From Malaya genurostris (lineage: Eukaryota; Arthropoda; Insecta; Diptera; Culicidae): a DNA stretch of 64,000 nucleotides. Each line of letters begins with the position of its first letter. The first letter of the stretch is position 1. The position numbers were made by a program, and so were the translations under genes. The notes under the pieces are model-generated. The model was not told the DNA's origin, ran no database searches, and worked only from the letters and a program-made list of their open reading frames with translations. The stretch covers positions 91,155,435 to 91,219,434 of the forward strand of contig NC_080572.1 in assembly GCF_030247185.1 (NCBI RefSeq), given 5' to 3'. Below are positions 50,750-63,984 of the stretch, piece by piece.

Positions 50750-51175
50750 TTGTGACTGCTCTGAACTGCACTAGAGTGGGAGCGACGCTGTCTATATTCC
50801 TTGACACCGCAGCGGGCTACCTGGAATTCTGGAATAATTATAAGATCATGTACAAAATGAATGTTTTTTATTTAATGAAATTTATAAAAGCAAATCGCTT
50901 GGTAAAAACAGTATTTAGATTAACTTATGAATTCCGACATACTTATATGATATTCGAAATGTATTGCTACGGCAAAGAAAAACTTATGTATATGGCCTTA
51001 TGAAGCAAAGCAAAGTCTTGGTATCATCACATTACTTTTGTGGAATTTTTCCTTTCTGTTTCAACAGACTTCGCAGCCGATTCTTGGTGTACAGAATCAT
51101 TGCATGGCTAGTACTACGATCCTACTGACACTAAGAATCCTTATGAAACAAACGTAGTTATGAAAAAAAAACGCA
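50750..51175 (+). mobile_element. LINE 3' tail, same family as 21433-22163, interrupted by a SINE
   Basis: TGCTACGGCAAAGAAAAACT then TATGTATATGGCCTTATGAA matches the 3' UTR at about 22101-22140. After the SINE it resumes with AAACAAACGTAGTTATGAA and an A-run, like the tail at 22142-22163. No ORF2 frame is left; the left border near 50750 is approximate. Confidence 0.7.
51005..51138 (-). mobile_element. SINE copy 2, 5' truncated, 9-bp target duplication
   Basis: CCTTATGAA lies at 50996-51004 and 51139-51147. On the minus strand the copy starts at GGATTCTTAGTGTCAGTAGG and ends with GACTTTGCTTTGC. The tRNA-like head is missing. Confidence 0.9.
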
Positions 51176-51208
51176 GCGGGCAGCGGTTCAACGCGATTCG
51201 ACAACCGG

Positions 51209-52990
<1,782 letters not shown>

Positions 52991-53002
52991 ATCCTAAATA
53001 AA

Positions 53003-54060
53003 CTAGCGGGAAAAGATTTGGAGAAAACGGGTTTTAATGACGTTACGAGATAAATTGAAATTAAATTCATCAGAACAAGTATTGAATACGCGACATATAC
53101 TCGAAAATGGTTCAATGAAGCCATAGTTAGTTCTAGCACGAGGAATTCTGAGAAAGGGATTAAACCGCAAATTACGCCGAAGAATGTCAAAACTTAGCTG
53201 TTGTAGGAAATCTGCACTATCAATTCGAGATTGGATGAGGTCCGCGACGAAAACAGCTTTTTGTGTATCACGGCGGACAGATAGCAAATCGAAGTGTATG
53301 TCTACAACGATTTTCGTAGCTTGGAAGATTAAATGGATCTCTTCAGGGCAGGCGACGCAAAGCAAAACAAATGAACTTGCACTGAACAGTTTCAATGCGT
53401 AGCTTATCTGTTTGATAATATGGTGCCCAAACAACAACAGCATACTCGCGAACTAGAGCGCAATATAACGATTTCAGGCAGTATATGTTATTGAATTTTT
53501 TTAAGATGCGAAAGATGAATCCTAGCATCTTTAATGCTTTAGAGAGGGTATATTCTATGTGATCTTTGAAACTAAGTTTTGAATCCAATAACACTCCTAG
53601 ATCCTTAATTGATGTCTCCCGTTTTAGTACAGCTTGCGAAATAGTGTAATCATACATGATCGTGGTTCGTTTACGAGAGAAGGAGATAACGAAGCATTTG
53701 AAGGTGTTGATAACCATTCTGTTGACGTTGCACCAGTTAGAAAATACATCCAACTGTGACTGCAAGAAGCTTGAGTCTTTCAGATATTTGATGAGATGAA
53801 ACAGTTTGAAATCGTCGGCGAATGATAGCTTCATGCATTGCAATGCGAAATTCAGATCATTTAGATATAGCAGAAATATGAATGGTCCTAGATGGCCTCC
53901 CTGAGGAACACCAGAGCTCACAATGAATGATGGAGTAACGCAGTCGCCAATTCTCACGGTCATACTACGATCAGTCAGATATGATTCAATCCAATCCAAC
54001 ATCCCACATGTCAAATCTTTAATTTGAGAGAGATCTACAATCTCTGTTTAATACACTGAC
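53003..54060 (-). pseudogene. Non-LTR retrotransposon reverse transcriptase, minus strand
   Basis: The main frame (54014-53343) contains GMLDWIESYLTDRSMTVRIG, SGVPQGGHLGPFIFLLYLND, the intact catalytic SFADDFKLF, SIKDLGVLLDSKLSFKDHIE and IETVQCKFICFALRRLP. After a frameshift at about 53350-53400 the C-terminal part continues with VFVADLIQSRIDSADFLQQL and RRNLRFNPFLRIPRARTNYG. Upstream, 54015-54170 has decayed remains of the palm's N-terminal side. The 5' endonuclease is missing. It is of the same general family as 5108-6710 but better preserved. Confidence 0.9.
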
Positions 54061-55254
54061 TCGAAGGATGAGATGGCAAACTGTGCATTTGTTTAGTTTT
54101 TGCGTAACAAAAGCATTGAACATATCCACCATAATTCTTGATGATATTTCTTCTTCGGGACGAAGTTATTGTGTTGGATATGAATTTGTCGTAATTCGTT
54201 TATTGTAAGCCAAGTAATTAGTAAAATAATAAAAAGAAACATTAACGTTTGGCAACTCTGCTGTTCTAAAACACAAATTTAAAAAAATAATTTCAGGCGA
54301 GACGAAGTTCGACGGGTCAGCTAGTATATATATAAATGCAGAGATCATTCTTTGTAATCGTATCACGTAAGAACGGATGGACGGATTAAGATGATTTTTT
54401 TTTGTTTGATCAGTTTTTACCCCCACCGGGTTCGTACATCAAAAAAATTAGGAAAACTTACCGGAAAAGTGGGAAAAACCAATAAAGTTATTTTGTATGG
54501 ACAATGGAATTTTCTACTGAAAAAGTCGCCAATGATTGCTAGATCATTGATAGGTGTTTGGCGCATAACGAGATGCATAAGTGTTTGGCCGTCGAAGAAA
54601 GGAATACTAGATCGTTGAAAGAATCTTTTGGCGCGCAACGAGTTGATTTGTGTGATGTGCATGCTTGATTCATGTGGTTCATCATTCCGAGCCACGTGCT
54701 TAATTGGGTATCAACATTGTTGCCTACTAAATGACTGGTGGAATTCCAGAATGTGTGTAATGGAGTCAGATGAATACTATTGGTCATTGGGAATCAACAA
54801 AAAGTTTGTGCTCTAGAAGCGCTGAAGTCAAACTAAGAGATTTTTCTTGCATTTTGCTTTCGAATGATTTAGATTACACGAAGCGCACATAATAAGTGGC
54901 AATTAGATATCAATATTCAAGATGGATTGATACTATTTCTCTAAATTGTATACAACATCTTCAATCTGGTAGATGATGCTACAAGAACTCACTGCCTCTC
55001 AATGCATGAACCGTGAAAGATTTTTTCTACATTTTTTCGCTCCATCTCATATTTTGAGTATTTCACGGCCCTTACCAAAATAGATACAGTTTTGCAATAA
55101 TTGGCGCTGTGTGGAATTTAACAAGGGATAATCGCAATTTGACAATTATCCCAGAAAATCGAACCAATGAATCAACTTGATGATTCTCATACTAGGTTAC
55201 AATATTTCGAAACCTTTGTGTTGAACATTCACAAATATTTTCATAGACACAACT

Positions 55255-55410
55255 TATGCCGTATGTTCGAGCCCCGATCTGGAAGGATTCTTAGTGTCAG
55301 TAGGATCCATAGTACTAGCCATGCAATGGTTCTGTACACTAAGAATCGGCTGCGAAGTCTGTTGAAACAGAAAGGCCAAATTCCACAAAAGGAATGTAAT
55401 GTTTTTTTTT
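55255..55410 (+). mobile_element. SINE copy 3
   Basis: The B box GTTCGAGCCCCGA at 55265 is followed by the full SINE body (GCCATGCAATGGTTCTGTAC, AGAATCGGCTGCGAAGTCTG) and a T-run at 55402. The A-box side is missing or decayed. Confidence 0.85.
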
Positions 55411-55454
55411 ACTTATGCCGAAGTTATATGTACATAGTTAGAATAGGCGACAAT

Positions 55455-55737
55455 CAGTCACGTACCCAGAGGGGGGGCCCGAGGGGCCCTGGCTCCTCCC
55501 GAAATCAAAAACAGATATATAATTATTTAGAAGATTTCAGACATTTGTTACAGAAATAACAAGACAGTTGACGTAAAGAAATGTAATACAATAACAGTTC
55601 AAGTGGAAAAGTTTAAAGTGTCTGTTAAAATCACCCGTAAAAGGCACTCCGAAAATTAGGTACATAAGCAATCTTCAGTAACATTATTTTTTTTATCTTT
55701 GGGCCCCTCCCGAAACGAAATCCTGGGTACGGGCCTG
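55455..55737. mobile_element. 283-bp hAT-type MITE with 8-bp target duplication
   Basis: GCGACAAT lies at 55447-55454 and 55738-55745. The ends are CAGTCACGTACCCAG and, reverse complemented, CAGGCCCGTACCCAG. An 8-bp duplication with CAG..-type ends is the hAT pattern. A remnant of the same end lies at 24918. Confidence 0.88.
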
Positions 55738-56321
55738 GCGACAATAGTAAAATGATTCTATTACAATTATCCACTGCCCGTATAGAATCGGATCGCAAAA
55801 CGAGAATTGCTTCAGAGCGAATCCCTACCCCAACGTGCTAACCAGTGATGTTCAGAAGGGTTATCGAGAGAAAATCGTTTTCGCACTGGTGTCCATTCTG
55901 TGTTAAATGGACCATGCAGGTGTTTTGTTACTGAGATGATATTCGTCTCTCTTTGATGGCACTGATTGAATCGTGTGAAGAGTTGCTAGAGAGCGTTCTT
56001 TGATACAATAAAAGCCATTCTTGCTGAGAAGAATGCTTAAATTGGTAAGTTGGTTCTCTCCAAGTTGGTCTCTCCAAGGCACCAGAAGTTCCTTCGTATC
56101 TAAAAATATCCACTTTATTAGAACTCTAAAGTACGTGTGGTAATTTTTGGCAACTTGAAGGTACAGAACAAGTTTTTAGAAAACATTATCGATGCTTAAA
56201 AGCTGTACACATGTTCACATTAATTTTGGGTGATGTTTCTTTTTTTGGGCTAAAGCGAATGTGTGTCGAATTCCGTTGATTGTAATCAGCAGTTAAATAA
56301 TCAGCAAAATATTGGAGAAAA

Positions 56322-57505
56322 AGGCGGGTGGGTAATGTCAGAGACATTACTGGATGTCGTGAATACGAAAACAACTGATATGTTCCTTAACACTTCCGAA
56401 TATCAATTGTATGAATTATGCAAGTATTCCCCTTTTTCACATTTTTCGCAAAAACAAAGAGAGCCTCACTTGATCTCGATTACTGTGAATTTCACACAGC
56501 GAAAAGTGCACAAATCTAACCAAACTGTTCTTGATTTGCACTAAACTGAGGATAATTACCTTCGATTTGCGAACAACAAATTTTAATAGTTCTTTAGAAA
56601 ACTTTTAGAGCCATTAGAACGGCTGATATTGTGTAATGCTCCCCACCGTTGTTTTTTTCCCAATGCAAAGACTGGCAGCTGTGACGTAATCGCTCTTGTC
56701 GGAAGCGAAACTAGCTGTGCAGACGACACAAAACACATCTGCTCGCAGTGGCGATAGAATCCAAACTGATTCAATATTTGTTAAGAGATTTTCTTTTATG
56801 TGATTTCGTTTGTAGCTTTTTCACTAATGGGCGGTCCTAACGGCTACAAAAATAGCATACAGAATTTTAATGTCGATTATTTCATTTCGGATTTGCATAA
56901 TTTATTGAAAAAAACTATCAATATGCTGTAGGGATTCGTTTCTAGCATTCAGAAGGACAAAATTGAGGAACTCACTGCGATATTCACCACTTTTCGGAAC
57001 ATTTTTCTCGGACGATTTGTTGTACAGCAGCAGATATTTTGTTCTCTTCCTTAGAACGCGTTCTGATTGGCTGGTGTTGACATGGGTCAAATGAGACAGG
57101 TTTTTCAATAGTGTACTATTGAAATACTTCAATGCTTTTGCTATACACGTTTAAGTTGAAAAATTTCGATTCTATTGGTAGTTAGATTATATAAATCCTT
57201 CCACAGATCACTGAGTTATGAGCTTTCATAATACGAGAAAGGCAAACGCGCCATATGAATTATTCTCTTTGATACTCGTTTATACCAAACATTTCAGAAA
57301 AGTTTAATTTTGAATTATTTGAGACTATGTCACGAAACTGAAAATTTTATCATAAAATTGTGATCATATTTCCGATGGCATGTCGCAAGAATTATGTTGA
57401 TTCATTAAATGCAACAATAGTTATTCACGATCAAAAACTTATCACTCTCTCAGAGGGTAAATTTTGAAAAGGCACCCCATAGTAAAGTAAGTCGTATTCA
57501 CGACA
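56322..57505 (-). mobile_element. TGTCG-family repeat, copy D
   Basis: Both TIRs are intact: TGTCGTGAATACGA at 56355 and TCGTATTCACGACA ending 57505. The 32-base tail (GGCGGGTGGGTAATGTCAGA) lies outside the left TIR, as in copy C. There is no transposase frame; the small minus frames are not conserved between copies. Confidence 0.8.
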
Positions 57506-57603
57506 AAACGTTAACCACTTAGTCGTTTGACCATTCTGCTCTTCGAACACATAAATGCGAACAAATAGTTTTTGGGCGAGACGAAGTTCGACGGGTTAGC
57601 TAG

Positions 57604-58191
57604 TATCTATTGAATGATTGACGAAACAGTTCCTATTGTATCTACAATGTGATCTTCTGTAACTGAATACCATACTTGTTTATGAGAGTGATCTTATCGA
57701 TCAGTTTTTGAATAAGTTGATGAAGGAGAGACAGATTTTAAACTGGTTTTCTTGAAGGCGTTAGTAAGTTACTAAAGTATTAAGATGGATAAGCTATCGA
57801 CAACTGAAATCTCAAACTCAAATTTCATACTTAATGTTTTGATTATTTATACAATTATGTATAATGTTAAGTACACAAAATGTGACATATATTGCTCATA
57901 TAGTTTCATTTTATTTTTTATTTAAATTAAACCTTTTTTATTGAACAGGGAAAACCCTATGGAGCGAAAATTTCATTCTCACTCTTCATCAGGCAGCAAA
58001 TCTCTACATTCAGTTTTTGTTACAAGTGCGGATAATCAATTCGAGATTGTTACAAAAGCTGATACGTAAACGACCAAAGACATATTTCGGTGAACTGATA
58101 AAATGTAAAAATCGATAAACTTATAACACTCCTGATAGCTGGAAAGTTTGTAGGGATCACTGCAAGGGAAACGACGAAAAGCAAACCGAAG
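57604..58191. other. Unassigned AT-rich DNA
   Basis: No gene recognised. Confidence 0.5.
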
Positions 58192-58353
58192 AACGGGGAA
58201 ACAGATTGGAAAACCGACATGTGAACACAATGATGTAATGAAAATCGCGAAAATGTTACCGCAGAGACGGGACTCGAACCCGTAGCTAACATTTTCGCGG
58301 TTTTCATTACATCATTGTGTTCACATGTCGGTTTTCCAATCTGTTTCCCCGTT
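58192..58353. repeat. 67-bp near-perfect hairpin with a tRNA-like B box in the loop
   Basis: The left arm 58192-58258 and the right arm 58287-58353 pair with one mismatch. Parts of the left arm are AACGGGGAAACAGATTGG and GAACACAATGATGTAATG. The loop, read on the minus strand, carries GGGTTCGAGTCCC (58269-58281), a perfect Pol III B box (GGTTCGANTCC) with a CGGG/CCCG T-arm-like stem. No full tRNA cloverleaf is present. Confidence 0.9.
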
Positions 58354-59165
58354 AGATACTGATCATATTAAAACTAGCTCAAGACGGCTTTACGTCTTAA
58401 CAAAGCCTAAAACAAAATCGTTAAACCGAAGAAGTTTATTCTAAATGGCTTCGACGCGGTGGATGTCGAGTTAACAATAAAGAGCCAAAAAGGCAATACC
58501 ATTTTCAAGAATCGCAAAACAGATCACAATATAGTGCCTTTAGACAATACATGTTTTTAAAGGTCATTGTGATACTAATTGTAAACCCTAGTACTTCGAA
58601 TATTATGTATTTGATGTTATCCTCAAAATTAAGTTTTGTTTACAACAGGACTCTCAAATCCTCTACGGTCGAATTCCGTTTGAAAACATTTCGGGAATCG
58701 ATATGGTCGAATACGACTGTTGAGCGTTTGCGATAGAAAGAATTTACGAATTATTTTGATGCATTCAAAATCATTCTATTGAGACCGCATCAATAGGAGA
58801 AAAAAATCGAACTGTTTCTGCGAGAATTTGGTACTACCCAGATCTTTGAAAGGATTAATTATTTTAAAATCATTGGCTAATGTTAGTTTTAGGAATTGTT
58901 GTGGAAGGTTGAATTTATTTAAATAACAAATAGTATCAAAAATAGTCGAAAATGAAGATATTATTCAAATTATTAATCGTACAGTAAGTTATATTTGTGA
59001 TTAGTTTTGTTCACTCTGATCGTTCTTCCATTTAATCAATGAGTTCTTTTGTTAATAAATAAAAACCAAATGAAACGAAGAAAGAATCTATTCTCTCTCT
59101 TGCACGCGACTCAACTAGTATATGGTAGTATGTATGCGAGAAAGTAATTCTGCAGAAACACTCTA
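58354..59165. other. Unassigned DNA, possibly decayed LINE
   Basis: 58380-58740 has short frames without a recognised domain. Phrases such as SSKLSF in the small plus frame recall LINE RT text, but this is too weak to assign. Confidence 0.3.
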
Positions 59166-59332
59166 AGGTTGATGTCAGAGTGAGCGCGGAACGCGGACCG
59201 AAGCGAAGCGATTCAATGCGATGTACTGTTTTCGCATCGCATTCACTCTGACAGGTTTGTTTTGATCAAATGTAACTAGCTCACACGCGCGTCCAGACGC
59301 TTCGCGTGACGCTTTCACTCTGACAGCAACCT
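59166..59332. mobile_element. 167-bp MITE with 22-bp imperfect TIRs
   Basis: AGGTTGATGTCAGAGTGA at the left end and, reverse complemented, AGGTTGCTGTCAGAGTGA at the right end. TA is found at both borders. The interior is GC-rich with GCGAAGCGAT-like motifs and a nested copy of TTCACTCTGACAG. The TA borders fit a Tc1/mariner-type MITE. Confidence 0.75.
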
Positions 59333-60365
59333 AACACAATTACGATAGCGTCGCGTAGGATGTATGCTTAGAAGATTTGTTAAAGAATCGCATGACACAA
59401 AATCATTTTATAGCGAAGGGAAGCACATGAGTTCGCATCATGCTCCGAATCCTCTGAAATAACAGCTATTTTAGCAAACCGAAAAATTCAGAAAACTATA
59501 TAAAAATCGCATATTTCGAAACTTGAGAAATCCCATAAAAGTAATCATATTTCTTATCAAGACAGCTAGTAATTCCTTCACAAACATGGTAGAAGAAATC
59601 TCTACCGTCAACTAGTATAAATCACGAAACAAACAAATATAATTTTCCCAAAAAATAGCTTTCTAAGTTATCATGATCGCAATACCGCAACCTTTTTTTC
59701 GAATACTGAACTACTGTTCATATTATCGAATACTTTTTGATATCCCAAGCAATATTGAGGAAGATACACTGCTCTTAAATTATCACACACAAGCTTTTTT
59801 CAATCTTCTAACCAGTTTGAAAAACGATCATAATAAATCAAAATAAATCAAGATTACAGGAATTTCCAACCCAGAATTGCACACCAGCGTCACCAAGTGA
59901 GAAAAATTTTTACAACTGCTCACACTATTTAATCTGTTTTTACCTCCTCTACTTTCTTTTCGAAAACACCGCCAATCTATATCATCAGGTTTTAAAGATA
60001 TCACATAATAAATGTTATATTGTAATATTGTGATCACACTAGCGCCATTCTGTGGGAAAGTCCTAACTAACATAGTTTTCATAATGTAAACTATAGCATT
60101 TCTAACAACAAAACCGCTCTATATCTTTTAGTTTTTTTTATAAGAACATAATTCTGATAATTTATATTTGTATTCAAGCACACTAGCTACATCTGATGGA
60201 GTAAATCCGCGTTAATACTTTTGCTGTTTGACAAACTTTGAATTCTCGCATTCTTCAAAATACTATAATTTGCGAGTTACTTGAAGCTCAAATCGTTTTG
60301 TCTGTGTTAAGCGAATGATTTATATCATGCATTTTTCAAAGCGGAACAATTCTTAACTAATTGTC
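59333..60365. other. Unassigned AT-rich DNA
   Basis: No gene recognised. Confidence 0.5.
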
Positions 60366-60560
60366 TGTCAAACTACACTAAATTGTTGGTCTTAGTATCT
60401 ACAACAAGTCGACCGAAGCGAGATAACCGATCACAGCCCCAATCAGTCGAAATCCCATATGCTCTGGGTTCCGTTAATCGCGGTTTTCCGGCAATAACAA
60501 ATCCGGCAACAACGAATACCGGCAAAACCGAATCCGCGTTGTACGAGACCCCACTGTACA
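60366..60560 (-). repeat. Interspersed repeat, copy 2 (empty site for the 47.8-kb MITE)
   Basis: The reverse complement aligns with 47793-48300 minus the MITE. Extra CCGGCAA-type triplet-like repeats (60490-60525) occupy the middle of this copy. Confidence 0.8.
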
Positions 60561-61562
60561 TACAACACTCACACACGAACAAAATTGCGAGTAGAGTTGT
60601 AATAAAGAAGTGATAATTGCTGTAGACCCAATGGGTTTGATTGGTGTCATAGTGTCCTTGAGCCTTCGAATCTCACGCTTAAGCTTGCCAGTGACAAGAG
60701 ATCTTTGGAGCCACCTCAGACGGTCCCTGTGGCTCTGGTCAAGGATTAGGGGCATTCGAGCAGTAGTTTTTTCTGATCCGCTAAGTAACAAACTTTATAG
60801 GTTGTACAAAGCAGGCGAATGGATTTTTGAGCTCAACTGTTAGATGACTAGAGAAAATATTTTTTCGGAAATTCAGACTTGGAAAAACTTGTTTGGGCTT
60901 ATTTATTGTACAAATATACCATATCTATTGTCTATATATAATTGCCAAATGTGTTTCCTGAATTTTTCATGAAAACTTTGCTGTTTACTCCATTCTGGGA
61001 ACCAGAGCTCAGTGCTAGTTTTCAGTTTGCTTATTTATATTTACACATGTTCAACAAACTTAAGATATGAGACTGTCTGTCCTTGTACTAACAGGAAAAA
61101 GACGGTCGAGTTAAGTATTCATGGTGTATGTGGTATGTAGAGTATCTTGGAGTCACAAGTTTGATTCCCATCGCAATAATTTCAGATGATTTAACTGGGT
61201 ATATTTCTATAAACAGACCTAGAATACTAGATTCATAAAATTTCTTTATAAAAGTTATTGATTGTTTGCTTTGCCACGGACTAATATCAGGTTTATATGC
61301 TGGTTCCTCATATCATATTTCGAAAAACCACTGAAAGGGATATAAGTTAGTATATGAGCTCCGGAATAATTTGAGTTACTGCTACATTAACAATGGAATG
61401 AAGGATTGAAGGAATGATTGGAAAATAATTCAATTCGAATCACTCAATCTACCTACAAGCAACTCTGCTAATGGTGATATATATAACTAGAAAAATAGCA
61501 GTAAAAAAACGAAAATAACAAAGTAGTAAAGTTGCCAGTTTAGAATAGGCTAACTTGTTAAT
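60561..61562. other. Unassigned DNA; open frame at 60608-60843
   Basis: Both strands are open for about 200 bases near 60640-60790 in balanced composition. The minus reading contains DQSHRDRLRWLQRSL. I recognise no family. Confidence 0.35.
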
Positions 61563-61840
61563 TTGCTGAACCAAACATCGATGATCCGTTTGTATGAGAT
61601 CGCTCGGTCTTATGTCGCAAAAGTCGTGAAAAACAGTGGGGCACCCGTTCCTTCTGATTGCAGATTGTTCCGACGGATGCAGCACGATCTGGCAGGTCAT
61701 CAGTTTACTTCTTTCGCAGAAATCGAACATTGGCTTCAAACTTGGATAACCTAAAAAGTCGAGACATTTTTCCGTGATGAAATTCGACGATTGCCTGAGA
61801 GGTGGGAAAAAGTAGTAACTAGCGAACGGATCGAATTAAT
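61563..61840 (+). pseudogene. Mariner transposase C-terminal relic
   Basis: The frame reads YVAKVVKNSGAPVPSDCRLF (third catalytic aspartate in SDCRLF), RRMQHDLAGHQFTSF and AEIEHWLQTWIT. After a stop it gives SRHFFRDEIRRLPERWEKVV and TSERIE. 'LPERWEKVV.S' is the standard end of this mariner type, the same type as 41338-42240. Confidence 0.85.
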
Positions 61841-62640
61841 TTGTACTCTCAATGTGGTTACTACTAGTTATACCTACCAAAAACATATTGGTTTGTTTTG
61901 ATTAAACAAAAAGCCAATCTACACCTGGACATACATCTACGTTTAATTTAAGTTACACTATAAAAAATGAAGAGAAATGAAACATTTAATACTCGTTCCG
62001 ATTTCGTTAGAAGTTTGTTTACTTAAAAATCCTAACTCCGCACAAAAAGTTAGAACACTATACTAATTAGATATAGGAATGACCATGTTATTTCAACCTA
62101 ACAGAATAACCAAAAAAAAAAACAAGAGTGTCTTGTTTTTCCCTCAATATAAAAGTTTTGTCGGACATAGCGACATGCACAATTCCTTGAAGATGATGTA
62201 GAGCTACTTAAACTGTCGGATAAATACTATAAATTAGTAACGCTTCAACGAATATTCTCCTATATTTCACAAAAGCATTGAACTCAAATTGAATCTTAAA
62301 ACTTGTCACCCTTAGTAGGATAAAAACACCGCTCACTTATTGCATCATTGACAATGCTACATTATGAAAGGGGAATACCTTCAACCATAGGAAGTAAAAG
62401 TGTGTACCCTAGGGCAACTCCTTGATCCAACATTCAGTGATGCTTTGAAGATTTTAGTTACATAAATCGTCGTCGACGTTTGCAATGATGTTGCTTATAT
62501 TTACTGAACATTAGGAAATATATTTTCTCGCAAATGTAGTCAAATGAAAATCTTCTTTTCCCAAACAAACTGGAATCGTTTTTTTTATAACTGAAATCAA
62601 GAAAACAACTGTTTTATAACAACTCTTGTTTTTTTGTGAT
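61841..62640. other. Unassigned AT-rich DNA
   Basis: No gene recognised. Confidence 0.5.
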
Positions 62641-62649
62641 CCTTCTAGT

Positions 62650-63056
62650 TCTAGTTCAAAGTGGTGCCGCGTTTGCTCACTGTTGACCAAAAACGAGAAC
62701 GTGTTGATGATTCGGACATGACGTAACACACCGGAATTTTCACGTCAATATGTGACAATGGATGACACATGGATTCATCACTTCACTTCAGAATCAAAGC
62801 GATCGTCATCTGAGTGGACAGCAACTGTCCACTTGCACGAATTGAACTTCGAATTGCTCCAACTTCCACCGTATTCCCAGCGACTACTGACTGTTCGCAG
62901 ACCTGAAAAAAGGCGCACCGGTATAAAAAATATCGCACGAAACTGAGGCCTATTTTGAGGCAAAAGATAAATCGTTCTACAAAAGTGATTTTGAAATGTT
63001 ACAGCGGCGCTGGAATGATTGCGTTGCTCTTGATGGAAATTACGTTGATGAATAAA
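62650..63056 (+). pseudogene. Mariner transposase relic with internal deletions
   Basis: It reads KVVPRLLTVDQKRERVDDSD, then a deletion, then VTMDDTWIHHFTSESKRSSS and EWTATV (first catalytic aspartate). Another deletion follows, then LHELNFELLQLPPYSQ, where the SPD aspartate site has become Q. After a frameshift it ends with AKDKSFYKSDFEMLQRRWND and CVALDGNYVDE. The element is inactive, with a different subfamily flavour from 61563-61840. Confidence 0.85.
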
Positions 63057-63270
63057 GTTAATTTTGAACCAAAAAATCGTGCCCGTGACTTTTCAGATCT
63101 TTTGTTATATAGCTTCAAGTGGAACTAAAAAAAATTGCATCGTTAGTTTATTTTTAACCTTTTTATATACCCCAAAAAAAGAAGGAGAACGCGACTTATT
63201 CCTTTGAAACAATCCGCATAATATGTTTCTAAAAGTTCATTCCTATTCTAGTTCAGTGCAGAGTCTCAAG
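63057..63270. other. Unassigned AT-rich DNA
   Basis: May include mariner 3' flank (a possible TIR remnant near 63077, TCGTGCCCGTGACTTTTCAG). Confidence 0.35.
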
Positions 63271-63775
63271 TGTCACAAGTGTGTTTTTGCCTGTCTCATA
63301 TAGAAAGCTTATGAAATCACTGTAAAAACCAACTTTTGAACGGAGAGCCGAGCTCGATATACTATTCGACTCAGTTCGTCGAGATCGCAAAATGTCTCTG
63401 TGTATATGTATGTGTATGTGACAAATAATGTCACTCAGTTTTCTCAGAGAGCTGAACCAAATTTCACAAGCTTAGATTCAAATAAAAGGTCCGACACCGG
63501 GTCCGGAAGTACAGGTTAATTTGCGCCAAAAAAATTGATAATATTGTCATTCACTTTCCTCAGAGATGGCAAACTTCGATTCAAATAAACTTAGGTTCAA
63601 ATGAAAAGTCTTCTTGTCCCATAGCTTGCTATTTAACTTCATTTGGATCCGACTTCCGGTTCCGGAGTAACAAGGTAATACGTAAAAATTAGAGAAACAT
63701 GTGCACTCAATTTTCTCGGAAACGGCTTAAACGATTCGAACAAACTAAGATTCGAATAAAATATTTTATAGACAA
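63271..63775 (+). repeat. Long interspersed repeat, copy with head and monomers
   Basis: Head GCCTGTCTCATATAGAAAGC, then CGACTCAGTTCGTCGAGATC, then a GT-rich piece and monomers with 'GGATCCGACTTCCGGTTCCG' at about 63645. It ends where the Penelope fragment begins. Confidence 0.75.
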
Positions 63776-63984
63776 TGAGGATACCAAATACTTCTAATCA
63801 TTCCCACCAACACAAAATGGCAGCTTTCCACCATATGATTCACAGAATGCTGACCTTAACCCTTAAGAGAGATGCTGCAATAAAAGAGAAAAACTTTATT
63901 TTCGAAATTGGAAAGCTCAATGGATATCCGGAGCGTTCAATCCAAACAATCCTCGACAAAAAATTAAGATTGTTGAAAAAATAA
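63776..63984 (+). pseudogene. Penelope-like element fragment, RT-endonuclease linker
   Basis: The frame reads PNTSNHSHQHKMAAFHHMIH, RMLTLTLKRDAAIKEKNFIF and GKLNGYPERSIQTILDKKLR before a stop at 63982. The S.H..HKMAAF..MIHR and NGY motifs are those seen between the reverse transcriptase and GIY-YIG domains of Penelope-like elements. It joins the interspersed repeat abruptly at the left. It could be a second part of the family represented at 9250-9690. Confidence 0.75.

Larger units (their letters stand above)
54326..57603 (+). mobile_element. Helitron-like element B, head-to-tail with element A
   Basis: It starts one base after the CTAG of element A (TATATATATAAATGCAGAGA) and ends GAGACGAAGTTCGACGGGTT, AGCTAG at 57603 before T. 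Three passengers lie inside: a SINE (55255-55410), an hAT-type MITE (55455-55737) and TGTCG copy D (56322-57505). Without them it would be about 1.65 kb. No coding gene was recognised. Confidence 0.5.

Noticed and set aside
58261..58290. Possible tRNA gene around the GGTTCGAGTCC B box
   Set aside because: No D-arm, anticodon arm or acceptor stem; the flanks pair with each other as a long hairpin instead.
60608..60843. Overlapping frames on both strands in balanced composition
   Set aside because: No domain, start context or splice support; left as unassigned.
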